Shown here: piece by piece, positions 17,477 to 26,905 of the stretch | Numbering within the stretch: the stretch's first letter is position 1 | Layout: each line of letters begins with the position of its first letter | Assembly (NCBI RefSeq): GCF_000315365.1 | Contig: NZ_CAOS01000013.1 | Span: 124,001-188,000, forward strand | Source: Desulforamulus hydrothermalis Lam5 = DSM 18033 | Lineage (GTDB): Bacteria; Bacillota; Desulfotomaculia; Desulfotomaculales; Desulfotomaculaceae | Length of the DNA stretch: 64,000 nt | Reading direction: 5' to 3' | Translations under genes and position numbers: made by a program | Notes under the pieces: generated by a model | The model's input: the letters and a program-made list of their open reading frames with translations, nothing else | What the model was told of the DNA's origin: nothing | Database searches by the model: none

Positions 17477-19419
17477 AAACTTTAATGGACAACTGTTGTC
17501 CGGCGTGTACACATACACCCACTGCGCCTTGCAGCAGCTATATTGCTTGCCGCACGGCAGGCCCCCTTTGCCATAGCAATGACGAGTGCAAAACAAAGAT
17601 ACAGAACCACCTGCAACGGATCTTGGCACCGTCCGGCGGAACGGAACAGCAAATTCTAACCTGCGGTGGCACGGGTTGTCAGTCTGCCGGCTCGGCCCAA
17701 CTGGCCGCGGCCTTGCAGGAGGCCCTGGCGGAGACAGGAATGACAGCCGCCGTAACAGTAAAGATCACCGGCTGCCACGGCTTTTGCGAACAAGGACCTA
17801 TTGTGCATATTAAGCCGGCAGATATTTTTTATACCCGGGTAAAACCAACAGATGCCCGGGCTATTGTGCAGCACCTGGCCGACGGAAAAATATTGGAACG
17901 GCTGGTCTACCGGGATTCGACCGGGCGGCCATACCCCCGTATGGCTGAAATTCCTTTTTATGCCGGCCAGACTATGCTTTTGCTGTCACGGTGCGGTCAC
18001 ATCGATCCCGAGCAAATTGCTGACTATGTGGCAACGGGAGGTTACCGCAGTTTGACCAGGGTGTTGCAGCACATGACCCCTGAGCAGGTGATTGAAGAAA
18101 TAAGCCTGTCCGGGCTGCGGGGCAGAGGAGGGGCCGGTTTTCCCACCGGCAAGAAATGGCAGGCAGCCCGCCGGGCGGCAGGCGACATAAAATATATTAT
18201 TTGTAATGCCGATGAAGGGGATCCCGGTGCCTTTATGGATCGCTCGCTGCTGGAAGGGGACCCGCACGCGGTTTTGGAGGGTATGCTGATCGCCGGCTTT
18301 GCTACAGGTTCCCGGCAGGGGTATATTTATTGCCGGGCCGAATATCCCCTGGCCATCAAAAGATTGCGTATTGCCGTCCATCAGGCCAGGCAATGGGGGT
18401 TGCTGGGTTCAAACATATTGAATTCCGGTTTTTCCTTTGACATTGAACTTAAGGAAGGTGCCGGGGCCTTTGTCTGCGGCGAAGGCACTGCTTTGCAAGC
18501 CTCCATTGAAGGTTTGCGCGGCATGCCCCGGGTAAAACCGCCCCGTTCCACCGAAAAAGGCCTGTGGGATAAACCTACTGTTCTTAATAATGTAGAAACC
18601 CTGGCCAACGTGCCGCTGATAATACAACTGGGGGCGGCGGCTTATCGTCAACTGGGCACGGCACAATCACCCGGCACCAAAATATTTGCGTTAAGCGGGG
18701 CGCTGGCTAACCCTGGTTTGGTGGAAGTGCCGATGGGCAAAACACTGCGGCAAATTATCTTTGATATTGGCGGTGGCATCCGGGACGGCAAGTCTTTTAA
18801 GGCGGTACAACTGGGCGGACCTTCCGGCGGCTGTTTAACCGGCCAACATCTGGACCTGCCGGTAGATTTTGATTCTTTATCATCCCTGGGTGCCACCATC
18901 GGTTCCGGCGGCATGGTGGTAATGGCTGAGGATACCTGCATGGTTGACGTGGCACGTTTTTTTCTTGCTTTTACCCAGCAGGAGTCCTGCGGCAAATGTA
19001 CGCCCTGCCGGGAAGGCACCATGCGCATGCTGGAAATACTGGAGCGGATATGCCGTGGTGAGGCTGAGCCGGCAGATTTGGCTGATTTGGAGCGATTGTG
19101 CCGGGTGGTTAAAAGCACTTCCCTGTGTGGTCTGGGACAGGCCTGTGCCAACCCTGTATTATCTACCTTGCAGTATTTTCGAGCGGAATATATGGCGCAT
19201 ATCGTGGAAAAACGCTGTCCGGCCGGTGTATGCAGCAGCCTGGTACGCTATTCTATTGATGAAAAAATGTGCCGTGGCTGTGGTCTTTGCTTGAAAAGCT
19301 GTCCGGTTAATGCTGTCAAAGGTGAGCGGAAGCTGCCCCATGTTATTGACCAAAGCCGCTGTGTTAAATGCGGTACCTGCCTGAATTCATGCAAGTTTAA
19401 AGCAGTAGTTAAGGCCTGA
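17473..19419 (+). CDS. NuoF-like diaphorase subunit (FMN/NAD-binding, HndC/HymB type)
   Basis: A 648-residue protein. An N-terminal [2Fe-2S] thioredoxin-like domain (CGGTGC...GCHGFCEQGP) comes first. The NuoF domain follows with GLRGRGGAGFPTGKKW and the NADH/FMN site, an SLBB region, and the [4Fe-4S] motif CGKCTPCREG. The C-terminus has two ferredoxin clusters (CRGCGLCLKSCP, CVKCGTCLNSC). This domain order is that of the beta subunit of NAD-linked or bifurcating hydrogenases and formate dehydrogenases. Whether it bifurcates cannot be decided from sequence. Confidence 0.92.
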   Translation: MKTLMDNCCPACTHTPTAPCSSYIACRTAGPLCHSNDECKTKIQNHLQRILAPSGGTEQQILTCGGTGCQSAGSAQLAAALQEALAETGMTAAVTVKITGCHGFCEQGPIVHIKPADIFYTRVKPTDARAIVQHLADGKILERLVYRDSTGRPYPRMAEIPFYAGQTMLLLSRCGHIDPEQIADYVATGGYRSLTRVLQHMTPEQVIEEISLSGLRGRGGAGFPTGKKWQAARRAAGDIKYIICNADEGDPGAFMDRSLLEGDPHAVLEGMLIAGFATGSRQGYIYCRAEYPLAIKRLRIAVHQARQWGLLGSNILNSGFSFDIELKEGAGAFVCGEGTALQASIEGLRGMPRVKPPRSTEKGLWDKPTVLNNVETLANVPLIIQLGAAAYRQLGTAQSPGTKIFALSGALANPGLVEVPMGKTLRQIIFDIGGGIRDGKSFKAVQLGGPSGGCLTGQHLDLPVDFDSLSSLGATIGSGGMVVMAEDTCMVDVARFFLAFTQQESCGKCTPCREGTMRMLEILERICRGEAEPADLADLERLCRVVKSTSLCGLGQACANPVLSTLQYFRAEYMAHIVEKRCPAGVCSSLVRYSIDEKMCRGCGLCLKSCPVNAVKGERKLPHVIDQSRCVKCGTCLNSCKFKAVVKA

Positions 19420-19431
19420 GGAGGTATGCGG

Positions 19432-22116
19432 GTGTCTGATATCACATGTATGATTAATGATATAACCGTAACTGTTCCCAGGGGAACCAGCATCTTGGCA
19501 GCAGCCGGTATGCTGGGCATTGATATTCCCACCTTCTGTCACGACCCGGCCTTAAGCCGCTACGGCGGTTGCCGCATTTGTGTCGTGGAAGTGCAGGGCT
19601 GGCAACAGTTGCCGGCCTCCTGTGTGACAGAAGTTCGGCCGGGCATGGTCGTATATACCGAGTCGGCCAGGGTGTTGGAAGCAAGGCGAACCATATTGGA
19701 ACTTATGCTGGCCAACCACCCGTCTGATTGTTTAACCTGTGAAAAAAACGGAACCTGCCGTTTACAGGAGTATGCTTACCGCTATGGGGTAAAAAAGGGA
19801 GCCTGGCAGGGGGCCGCCCGTGCTTATGACATAGAAACAGACAACCCTTTTATCATACGGGATATGAATAAATGTATTCTTTGTGGTAAATGTGTAAGGG
19901 TTTGTTCTGAGGTGGTGGGCCGCAGTGTTATTGATTACAGTTACCGGGGCTTCCGGGTTAAGGTGGCCACACCTTTAGACCTTGGATTGTCAAAGGCGGG
20001 TTGTGTTTTTTGCGGTTCCTGTGTAGAAGTCTGCCCGGTAGGTGCTTTAACCGATAAACCCAGGGTAGGTCAAGGAAGACCCTGGGAATTGACACCTGTT
20101 ACCACCACCTGCCCGTACTGCGGAGTTGGCTGCCAGATTGACCTGTTGGTAAAAGATAACCGGGTAGTGGGGGCTAAGGCAGCGGGGCACGGCGTGAACG
20201 GACGCCACCTGTGCGTTAAAGGACGGTACGGGCATCAATTTATTCACCATCCGCAGCGCTTGACTGTGCCGCTGGTGAAAAAAAACGGGCGTTGGCAGGA
20301 AGTGAGCTGGCCTGAAGCTATCCGGAAAGTGGCTGAAGGTTTCCGGCAAATAAAACAACAATATGGCGGCCGGAGCATAGCGGTGCTGGCTTCTGCCCGC
20401 ATAACCAACGAAGAAAACTACCTGCTCAACAAGTTGGCCAGGCTGGTGCTGGGTACCAATCATATTGACCATTGTGCCCGTCTTTGCCATGCCCCCACGG
20501 TGGCGGGACTGGCAGCTGCCACAGGCAGCGGCGCAATGACTAATCCCATTAAAGATATTGCCGGGGCAGATCTGATTCTGGCCATTGGTACTAACACCAC
20601 CGAAACTCACCCGGTGCTTTCCTTATTTATCCGCCAAGCTATCCAAAGGGGAGCGGTATTGGTGGTGGTAGACCCCAGGAAAACCGAGCTGGCCAAACTG
20701 GCTGCCATTCACCTGCCCGTTAAGCCGGGCACAGATATTGTTTTATTCAACAGTATGATAAATGTAATTATTGAAGAAAACCTCTGGAACAAGCCGTTTG
20801 TCGAAGAACGCTGTGAGGGTTTGCCCGAACTGACAGCAGCCGTGCGGGATTATACCCCGGCCTACGCCCAGGAAGTAACGGGGATTGCGGCAGAAACCGT
20901 CAGGCAGGTGGCCCGGGCGTACGCTACCGCCGGCCGGGCTGCGATCCTATATACCATGGGACTGACCCAACATGTGACCGGAACGGACAACGTTTTGGCG
21001 GTTACTAACCTGGCCCTGCTGTGCGGCCAGATTGGCAGGGCATCTACCGGCATTAACCCCCTGCGCGGTCAAAACAATGTGCAGGGTGCCTGTGATATGG
21101 GGGCGTTGCCGCAGTACCTGCCCGGCTACCAACCCGTTTGGGAAGAAAGCTGTCGTGAAAAATTCAGCAAAGCCTGGGGCGGCCCGCTGCCCGCACAGCC
21201 GGGTATGACTGTCGGCGAGATGCTGCAGGCAGCCTGCCGGGGCGAGCTAAAAGCCATGTATATTGTTGGAGAAAACCCGGTTATTTCGGAAGCGGATGCC
21301 AATCATGCAACACAGGCCTTAAGCCAGCTTGATTTTTTGGTGGTGCAGGATATTTTTCTTACCGAAACGGCCCAAATGGCTGATGTGGTGCTACCGGCAG
21401 CCAGTTGGGCTGAAAAAGACGGTACCTTTACCAATACCGAGCGCCGGGTGCAGCGGGTCAGGCAGGCTATTCCGCCGGTGGGCAACAGCCAGGCAGACTG
21501 GCAGATCTTTTGTGCTCTGGCCGAGGCGCTGGGCAGGCCCATGAGGTACCGGCACCCCAGGGAAATATTTGATGAAATGGCTGCTTTAACACCTGCTTAT
21601 GCCGGAATTTCATATGATCGCCTGGTTAAAGAGGGAATTCAGTGGCCCTGTCCAACCCCGGATCACCCGGGCACCGGCATACTGCACCAGGAAAAATTTG
21701 TTCGCGGTAAAGGCAAATTCCATGCAGTAGCATACCGGCCGCCGGATGAACTGCCGGACCGGCAATATCCCTTGCTGTTAAACACCGGCCGGCGCTTGTT
21801 TCACTATCACACCGGCAGCATGACCCTGCGGACAGGCTTAAAGGATGTTTACCCTGTTGAATATTTAGATGTTAACAGCCAGGATGCCGGAGAAATGGGG
21901 CTGGCCCAGGGGGACCGGGTCAAAGTGATTTCCCGGCGGGGCGAAATAGTTATGCCAGTGCGGCTGACGGATGAGGTACCTAGAGGGATGGTGTTTGCGT
22001 CTTTTCATTTTCCTGACGCCGCCGTCAATAAGCTGACCAACGGGGCTCGCTGTCCCGGATCCCATACCCCGGAGTTAAAAGTGTGCGCAGTTAGGTTAGA
22101 GAAACTGGAGCAATAA
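19432..22116 (+). CDS. NAD-linked formate dehydrogenase catalytic subunit (Cys form) with NuoG-like N-terminus
   Basis: An 894-residue protein. A [2Fe-2S] ferredoxin domain (CxxxxGGCRICVVEV region) is followed by a His-Cys [4Fe-4S] site (HPSDCLTCEKNGTC), two [4Fe-4S] clusters (CILCGKCVRVC, CVFCGSCVEVCP) and the molybdopterin enzyme starting at CPYCGVGCQ. The active-site position is Cys352 (DHCARLCHAPTVAG), where the exported FdhA has selenocysteine. The GTG at 19432 is preferred because AGGAGG (19419-19424) is too close to the ATG at 19426. With the two genes upstream it would make a cytoplasmic formate:NAD oxidoreductase, possibly ferredoxin-linked. Confidence 0.92.
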   Translation: MSDITCMINDITVTVPRGTSILAAAGMLGIDIPTFCHDPALSRYGGCRICVVEVQGWQQLPASCVTEVRPGMVVYTESARVLEARRTILELMLANHPSDCLTCEKNGTCRLQEYAYRYGVKKGAWQGAARAYDIETDNPFIIRDMNKCILCGKCVRVCSEVVGRSVIDYSYRGFRVKVATPLDLGLSKAGCVFCGSCVEVCPVGALTDKPRVGQGRPWELTPVTTTCPYCGVGCQIDLLVKDNRVVGAKAAGHGVNGRHLCVKGRYGHQFIHHPQRLTVPLVKKNGRWQEVSWPEAIRKVAEGFRQIKQQYGGRSIAVLASARITNEENYLLNKLARLVLGTNHIDHCARLCHAPTVAGLAAATGSGAMTNPIKDIAGADLILAIGTNTTETHPVLSLFIRQAIQRGAVLVVVDPRKTELAKLAAIHLPVKPGTDIVLFNSMINVIIEENLWNKPFVEERCEGLPELTAAVRDYTPAYAQEVTGIAAETVRQVARAYATAGRAAILYTMGLTQHVTGTDNVLAVTNLALLCGQIGRASTGINPLRGQNNVQGACDMGALPQYLPGYQPVWEESCREKFSKAWGGPLPAQPGMTVGEMLQAACRGELKAMYIVGENPVISEADANHATQALSQLDFLVVQDIFLTETAQMADVVLPAASWAEKDGTFTNTERRVQRVRQAIPPVGNSQADWQIFCALAEALGRPMRYRHPREIFDEMAALTPAYAGISYDRLVKEGIQWPCPTPDHPGTGILHQEKFVRGKGKFHAVAYRPPDELPDRQYPLLLNTGRRLFHYHTGSMTLRTGLKDVYPVEYLDVNSQDAGEMGLAQGDRVKVISRRGEIVMPVRLTDEVPRGMVFASFHFPDAAVNKLTNGARCPGSHTPELKVCAVRLEKLEQ

Positions 22117-22120
22117 AGCA

Positions 22121-22144
22121 GACAGCCCCCTTCCGGGGGCTGTT
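22121..22144. terminator. Terminator hairpin, left duplicate flanking copy F
   Basis: GACAGCCCCC and GGGGGCTGTT arms around TTCC. It follows the fdh stop by 4 nt. Repeated at 22403-22425 with one C fewer. Confidence 0.8.
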
Positions 22145-22402
22145 CAGGCTGAAGACAAAGGATGTAACCAAGTGGTTTTATGATCCCCTGCCGGCGACTT
22201 GTCGAAGCACCGGCAACAGCACTAGATGAGCGAAAGGAGCCCTTGGGGTGGCGCCCACAGGATGTGGGCGCCAGCCGAACCGGGCCAGGAGGGGCCGTTT
22301 GAGGCGAACCCAAGGGCGACTGTAGCGAATCATAGTGCTGTCGGTGCGTAGACCGGAGCCAAAGGGGATCATAAACCACCGGCAATATTTGTCGACACTC
22401 TG
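22145..22402 (+). mobile_element. Copy F of the dispersed element (full length)
   Basis: A 258-bp copy with outer ends CAGGCTGAAGACAAA and TTTGTCGACACTCTG and inner repeats GTGGTTTTATGATCCCCT / AGGGGATCATAAACCAC. The nested arms CAGCAC/GTGCTG and CCCTTGGG/CCCAAGGG surround the hairpin GGCGCCCAC/GTGGGCGCC. It is flanked by 24/23-nt direct repeats, each a complete terminator. It sits between convergent genes (fdh and the chemoreceptor). Confidence 0.9.
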
Positions 22403-22427
22403 GACAGCCCCTTCCGGGGGCTGTTAT
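22403..22427. terminator. Terminator hairpin, right duplicate flanking copy F
   Basis: Second copy of the GACAGCCCC/GGGGCTGT hairpin followed by TATTTAAT. It abuts the stop codon of the minus-strand chemoreceptor and may serve it in the other direction. Confidence 0.75.
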
Positions 22428-24338
22428 TTAATACTTATATTTCTCTAATGACTGCTTCATTTCAACCGCCACCTGATTTAATTCGTCAGCTGAACCGGAT
22501 AATTCCTGTACGGTAGCGGTTTGCTCTTCAGTGTAGCCGGCAATGCTTTCTGCCGCTTCAGCGGTTTGCGTAACTGCCCGGGCAATCACGTTAATTTCTG
22601 TTTCAATTTGCCGGCTTTCCTGCTGAATTGCCTGGGCGGCGGTAACCAGGTCGGATACGCTGCCAGAGGCCATCTGAGCTTTAGTTAAAATATCTTCAAA
22701 GCATTGCACAACATTGTTGGTGTTGTTTTGATCTGAGGCCAGGTTAACCACTTTTTCAACATCACTTTTAATATCTTGTACCAGCCGGGCAATTTTAGTA
22801 GTTGCCTCGGCACACTGGCCGGCCAGTTTTCTTACTTCTTCCGCCACTACCGCAAATCCCTTGCCGGAGTCTCCTGCCCGGGCAGCTTCAATTGCCGCAT
22901 TAAGAGCCAGCAAGTTGGTTTGCTCAGCGATGGAACTGATGGTATCAACAATAGTGTTAATTTGATTTGTCTTGTTGTTTAAAGTGTCTATGGAAGAAGC
23001 CATCTCTTGCACCAGCTTGCGGCCGCTTTGGGCAGAGTAATAGGCCTGGTTGGAGGAATGCCGGCTGCCCGCCAACTCATCCTGGATGCGTAATAATTCA
23101 CTGTTTAACTTTGCGATAAAGCTGCTGATTTCATTAATTTTTTCCTTTTGCGCCTGGGTTGCTTCGGCAATACTCTGGATTTTGCCGGACAAATCACAGG
23201 CGGCGGCGGCCGAGTGTTCGGTTATTTCTTTAAACTTTTCAGAAGACGAGGCCAGCTTATCTGTATTTTGACTAAAGGATTGCAGCAATGCCCGCAGGTC
23301 TGCTGCTAATTTTTGAAAAGCGGTACCAAGTTCATCCGAACCTTTAATGTTTTGCGAGAAATCCCGTTCATTAACCAGCCTTATATAACCATAAATTGGC
23401 TTTAATATTTTACCGGTGACAAAGGAAGCGACAATAAACAACAACAGGGTGATTATGAGCAGTGCTTTCCAGGTATCTTGTTTTAGTTTGCCCGCCAGGG
23501 CATAAACTTCCGTAACCGGGCTAACGGCGGCAATAGACCAACCGTTGATGTTGGCCGGTTTATAATTAATAATCACTTCCCGGCCGTCCAGGGTTATTTC
23601 CTCCACACCGCTTTCCTGTTTTAACATGCGTTCAATAATTGTTTTACAGTGTTGATCAATATCGGGATTCTCCAGCATGTTAACTTGCAATAATTTGTTT
23701 GTATCCGGGTGGCCGATTAGATAGCCGTCTTTGTTTAGCATGAAAGTATAGCCGTTCTGTGAAACTTTTTTGGTGGTAATCCGCTCTGATATATATTCCA
23801 GGCGAATAAAACCAACCAAGACGCCGGCCTTTTGATTGCTGTTGAAAATGGGCACACCCAGCCCCACAATTTTTCTGCCGGTACTTTTAGAAAAGGTGGC
23901 ATCCGAGATAACAGGTTTACCGGTTTCCCAGGGAACTTTGAAATATTCCTTTTCGGCAATGCTTTTACCATGGTGATCCGAACCTTCGGAATGGGCAATT
24001 TCAATCCCCTGGGAATTACAAATCAAAAGGTGAGAATACTGGGGATTATCCTTAAGAAACCTTTGAAAAAAAGGCTCAGCCTGTGTGTAATCCATTGATT
24101 TTATGATAGGGTTTTGGGCCATCTCAATGATAATTCTTTGTTCAGCCGCTAAAATTTCATTTAAATTAGTGCTTAATAACTGTTGCGTTTGTATCTCGTA
24201 TTGCTGCTTCAGCACCTGTTCTGATTTTTTAATACTATAAAAAGAATAACAAATTAAAGGGACCAAGGTAATAACCAGGAAAGAAATGAATAGTTTTAGG
24301 CTAAGGCTTCCTTGCTTAAAACCGGTGCCCACCTTCAT
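22428..24338 (-). CDS. Methyl-accepting chemotaxis protein with periplasmic Cache sensor
   Basis: A 636-residue chemoreceptor. A cytoplasmic N-terminus and a first membrane helix ([20 protein letters not shown]) precede a double-Cache sensor domain of about 250 residues, a second helix ([20 protein letters not shown]), a HAMP-like linker and the signalling domain with hairpin tip [20 protein letters not shown]. The ATG at 24338 was chosen because AGGAGG lies about 10 nt upstream. The ligand is not predictable; many Cache domains bind small organic acids or amino acids. Confidence 0.93.
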   Translation of the reverse strand: MKVGTGFKQGSLSLKLFISFLVITLVPLICYSFYSIKKSEQVLKQQYEIQTQQLLSTNLNEILAAEQRIIIEMAQNPIIKSMDYTQAEPFFQRFLKDNPQYSHLLICNSQGIEIAHSEGSDHHGKSIAEKEYFKVPWETGKPVISDATFSKSTGRKIVGLGVPIFNSNQKAGVLVGFIRLEYISERITTKKVSQNGYTFMLNKDGYLIGHPDTNKLLQVNMLENPDIDQHCKTIIERMLKQESGVEEITLDGREVIINYKPANINGWSIAAVSPVTEVYALAGKLKQDTWKALLIITLLLFIVASFVTGKILKPIYGYIRLVNERDFSQNIKGSDELGTAFQKLAADLRALLQSFSQNTDKLASSSEKFKEITEHSAAAACDLSGKIQSIAEATQAQKEKINEISSFIAKLNSELLRIQDELAGSRHSSNQAYYSAQSGRKLVQEMASSIDTLNNKTNQINTIVDTISSIAEQTNLLALNAAIEAARAGDSGKGFAVVAEEVRKLAGQCAEATTKIARLVQDIKSDVEKVVNLASDQNNTNNVVQCFEDILTKAQMASGSVSDLVTAAQAIQQESRQIETEINVIARAVTQTAEAAESIAGYTEEQTATVQELSGSADELNQVAVEMKQSLEKYKY

Positions 24339-24586
24339 GATCAGTAAACCTCCTCGCTGACAACTTGTCGCAAAAACGACATTATATGACATTTTACTAA
24401 TCTTTGGCAGGCGTCACTGTCACACATACGACAAATATATTACAGAAACTTAACACAAATGAAATATGAAACATAGTAGTCATCTGCATGAAACAAATTA
24501 TTCAGTTTAATTTAAAAGGGTCTGTCTCAACAGTCATTTCCTGTTTTGCAGCCCTGCTTACATGTCAAAATAACATGAAAAACAAA

Positions 24587-24625
24587 CATTCCGCCTCACT
24601 TTTGATCGTGAAGCGGAATGCTTTT
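24587..24625. terminator. Bidirectional terminator between chemoreceptor and hydrogenase
   Basis: CATTCCGCCTCAC (24587-24599) pairs with GTGAAGCGGAATG (24608-24620; one mismatch). CTTTTA follows on the plus strand and a T-rich stretch on the minus strand. It would end the minus-strand hydrogenase transcript. The region 24339-24586 has no gene and should hold the chemoreceptor promoter. Confidence 0.7.
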
Positions 24626-24647
24626 ATGTTTATTACCCTTTTGAGAC

Positions 24648-24762
24648 TGCTCCTCCGGATTGTGGACAAGCCTTGCCGGCGGTTTATCACCGTTCCGGTT
24701 TTCGCACCGCCGGCAGGGAATCATAAAACCACCGTAAACTTGTTTGTACAACTTTGTTGACA
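24648..24762 (-). repeat. Copy G of the dispersed element (rearranged remnant)
   Basis: The right-hand part matches the element in minus orientation: GCCGGCAGGGAATCATAAAACCACC (24709-24733) and the outer end ACAACTTTGTTGAC. The left part (TTGCCGGCGGTTTATCACCG) is rearranged. It lies close to the terminator at 24587-24620. Confidence 0.6.
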
Positions 24763-24789
24763 TTTTCGGTTTAATCCAAACTAGCTTAT

Positions 24790-26247
24790 TTACAACCCCC
24801 GCGCAATATAATCGGTGTGCAGTAATTGGTGTGCTTTGTCACTCATGGGAAAACCGAAAAACTCCTGATAAATCTTTTGGACTTCCTGGTTCTCGTAACT
24901 TAACCGCTTGCTTGAGGCGGCATCCAGGTTATATAAACCGGTGGCGCGGGCGGTACGGGCATTATCGGTGGTTTTGGGCTGACCGCCGCCACCCACACAA
25001 CCGCCGGGGCAAGCCATAAATTCGACAAAATGCCAGGAACCCTGGCCGGAACGGATTAGTTCCAAAACTTTTCGGGCATTTCCCAATCCCTGGCAGACGG
25101 CAACTTTGAGGTTGCCAAAACCGGGTATGTTAACAACTGCTTCCTTAATGCCGGTTAGTCCTCTGACCTCAGTAAAGTTAAGCAATTGATCCGGCGGCCG
25201 GGTATTGGTCAACAGGTAGAAGGCGGTGCGTACGGCTGCCTCCGTCACGCCGCCGCTGGAACCAAAGATTAGGCCGGCGCCGCTCTTTTCGCCGAAAATG
25301 GAATCGTACAGTGAGTCGCCCAGCTTGGTAAAATTAATATTTTTTTGCTTAATCATGCGGGCCAGTTCCCTGGTGGTCAGAGCAGCATCCATATCCTTAA
25401 TGCCCGGCTTGCCTGCCAGCAGACCGGCATCATTCATTTCAGGGCGCTGGCACTCAAACTTTTTGGCTGTGCAGGGCATGACAGAAACGGTGAAAATTTT
25501 AGCCGGGTCAATGCCTTTTTTCTGTGCGTAGTATGATTTTATAACAGCACCCAACATTTGTTGGGGAGATTTGCAGGTAGACATGTGGGGCAGCAGGTCG
25601 GGGTAAAAATGCTCACAAAATTTAACCCAACCGGGACTGCAGGAGGTAAATTGCGGTAGAGGTTTATTCAACTTGCCCGTAAGACGCTGCACCAATTCGG
25701 TGGCTTCTTCCATGACAGTTAAGTCCGCGGCAAAACCGGTGTCGAATACAGCAGCAAAGCCTAATTGTTTAAGGGCAGTTACCTGCTTTCCTTCCACCAC
25801 CGTGCCGGCTTTAAGACCGAATTCTTCTCCCAGCGAAACCCGGCTGGCCGGAGAGGTTTGTACTACCACATGCAGGTCATGGTTATTTAAGGCCTGCCAT
25901 ACCTTGGCGGTATCATCCCGTTCGGTGAGAGCGCTGTTGGTGCAACGCAAAACACATTGGCCGCAATTGGTACAGATAATTTTGCCGCCGCTGCTGTTGT
26001 AATAGCCTAAAACGGTTTGGCCTGTGCAGGCCCCCACACATTTGCCGCACCTTTTGCATTTACTTTCGTGCCAGACAATAGAAGGGTTATCAGCGGCCAC
26101 CGGTACTACTTTGAATGATCCCCATGCGAAACGGGGTTGGTAATTAATAACGCCCATGGTCAGGCTCGTGAGGCCGATTTTACCCATAATTTCCAGAAAC
26201 TTACGGCGAGAAATGTCCTTTTGCAGCAAACCGGATATTTTGTCCAT
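24790..26247 (-). CDS. hydA: Tat-exported [FeFe] hydrogenase
   Basis: A 485-residue [FeFe] hydrogenase with a twin-arginine signal (SRRKFLEIMG) near the N-terminus. Two [4Fe-4S] clusters follow (CKRCGKCVGAC, CTNCGQCVLRC), then the three H-cluster motifs (FTSCSPGWVKF, VMPCTAKKFE, ACPGGCVGGGGQP). The C-terminus (NQEVQKIYQEFFGFPMS) matches the small subunit that is a separate chain in Desulfovibrio enzymes, here fused. The ATG at 26247 fits GGGGAG better than the GTG at 26259. An exported enzyme of this type is usually an uptake hydrogenase; its electron acceptor is not encoded next to it. Confidence 0.93.
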   Translation of the reverse strand: MDKISGLLQKDISRRKFLEIMGKIGLTSLTMGVINYQPRFAWGSFKVVPVAADNPSIVWHESKCKRCGKCVGACTGQTVLGYYNSSGGKIICTNCGQCVLRCTNSALTERDDTAKVWQALNNHDLHVVVQTSPASRVSLGEEFGLKAGTVVEGKQVTALKQLGFAAVFDTGFAADLTVMEEATELVQRLTGKLNKPLPQFTSCSPGWVKFCEHFYPDLLPHMSTCKSPQQMLGAVIKSYYAQKKGIDPAKIFTVSVMPCTAKKFECQRPEMNDAGLLAGKPGIKDMDAALTTRELARMIKQKNINFTKLGDSLYDSIFGEKSGAGLIFGSSGGVTEAAVRTAFYLLTNTRPPDQLLNFTEVRGLTGIKEAVVNIPGFGNLKVAVCQGLGNARKVLELIRSGQGSWHFVEFMACPGGCVGGGGQPKTTDNARTARATGLYNLDAASSKRLSYENQEVQKIYQEFFGFPMSDKAHQLLHTDYIARGL

Positions 26248-26260
26248 AAAAACTGCCACT

Positions 26261-26299
26261 CCCCAGATATGATAATGATAATTATTATCATATCTGGGG
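26261..26299. promoter_or_regulatory. Perfect 16-bp palindrome with Fur-box core over the hydrogenase promoter
   Basis: The arms CCCCAGATATGATAAT and ATTATCATATCTGGGG are separated by 7 nt. The core GATAATGATAATTATTATC (26271-26289) differs from the E. coli Fur consensus at one of 19 positions. It covers the -10 box and presumed start of the hydrogenase transcript, and its distal arm runs into the GGGGAG ribosome binding site. Repression by a Fur-family protein is inferred. Confidence 0.8.
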
Positions 26300-26315
26300 A
26301 AATTATATTTGTCAA
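26287..26315 (-). promoter_or_regulatory. Sigma-A promoter of the hydrogenase gene
   Basis: On the minus strand, TTGACA (26315-26310) is followed by exactly 17 nt and then TATGAT (26292-26287), a near-consensus vegetative promoter. The -10 lies inside the palindromic operator. Confidence 0.8.
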
Positions 26316-26331
26316 CTAACTTAGAAAAATC

Positions 26332-26550
26332 TTATTGTCACTCCGGGAACCGACGGCACTATGATTCGCACCGGCCCTTGGGATTGCCTCAAACGCCCCC
26401 TTTTGGACCGGTCCGGCCGGCGCCCACATTATGCGGGCGCCCCCCAATGGCTCCTTTCGCTCATCAAGTACTGTTACCGGTGCTTCGACAAGTTGCCGAC
26501 AGGGGATCATAAAACACTCCCCTTGTTTTACAACCTTTGTCTACAGTCTG
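26332..26550 (-). repeat. Copy H of the dispersed element, one end lost
   Basis: The element in minus orientation from about CGACGGCACTATGATTCG to the outer end TTTGTCTACAGTCTG (26536-26550), with the central hairpin GGCGCCCAC...GCGGGCGCC partly diverged. The end facing the hydrogenase promoter is truncated. The outer end on the other side supplies the last codons and stop of the minus-strand gene 26541-26777. Confidence 0.8.
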
Positions 26551-26777
26551 CAAAACCCGATGGGATTTTTTTGCTTTTGCCCGGCTTTTAAGCGAGCTAA
26601 AATATATACTTCTTGCTGTTCGGCCTGGTTAAAATACATGCTGACAAAGAAATAGCCTTCTGCCAGCAACCGGTTGGCTTCTTCTATGCCAACCACCCTG
26701 GTTAATTCAGTAACGGTTTCCTCGCTTCCCACTGAAATGCCGGCCGGCCCGCCGGAACTGCAAGTATGGCAACTCAT
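26541..26777 (-). CDS. Small unknown protein with N-terminal CxxC, 3' end altered by the element
   Basis: A 78-residue protein starting MSCHTCSSGGPAG behind a strong AGGAGGGG site, so probably real. The middle (VTELTRVVGIEEANRLLAEG) looks like a compact helical domain; I do not recognise a family. The final codons and the TAG stop lie within the outer inverted repeat of element copy H, so the original C-terminus has probably been replaced. Oriented toward the hydrogenase gene and divergent from the activase cluster. Confidence 0.6.
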   Translation of the reverse strand: MSCHTCSSGGPAGISVGSEETVTELTRVVGIEEANRLLAEGYFFVSMYFNQAEQQEVYILARLKAGQKQKNPIGFCRL

Positions 26778-26905
26778 GGGCTCCCCTCCTGAGAATAAAG
26801 TTTTATTGCAAAAATATTATACCAAGTTTTTCCTGGTTAGAGCATAACCAGTAACAAATTTGCCAATACTAACAATGCATTTGTTTTTTATAAAGGAGGG
26901 GGAAT

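Noticed and set aside
22145-22402. Group IIC intron or integron attC site next to a terminator
   Set aside because: Group IIC introns also target terminators but lack inverted ends and target duplications and have a recognisable domain V; no such motif or reverse transcriptase was seen. No attC-like paired core sites were seen.
24488-25019. Plus-strand ORFs of 90-91 residues between the chemoreceptor and hydrogenase
   Set aside because: They cross a terminator hairpin and an element remnant, or lie antisense to the hydrogenase gene, and have no protein-family features.
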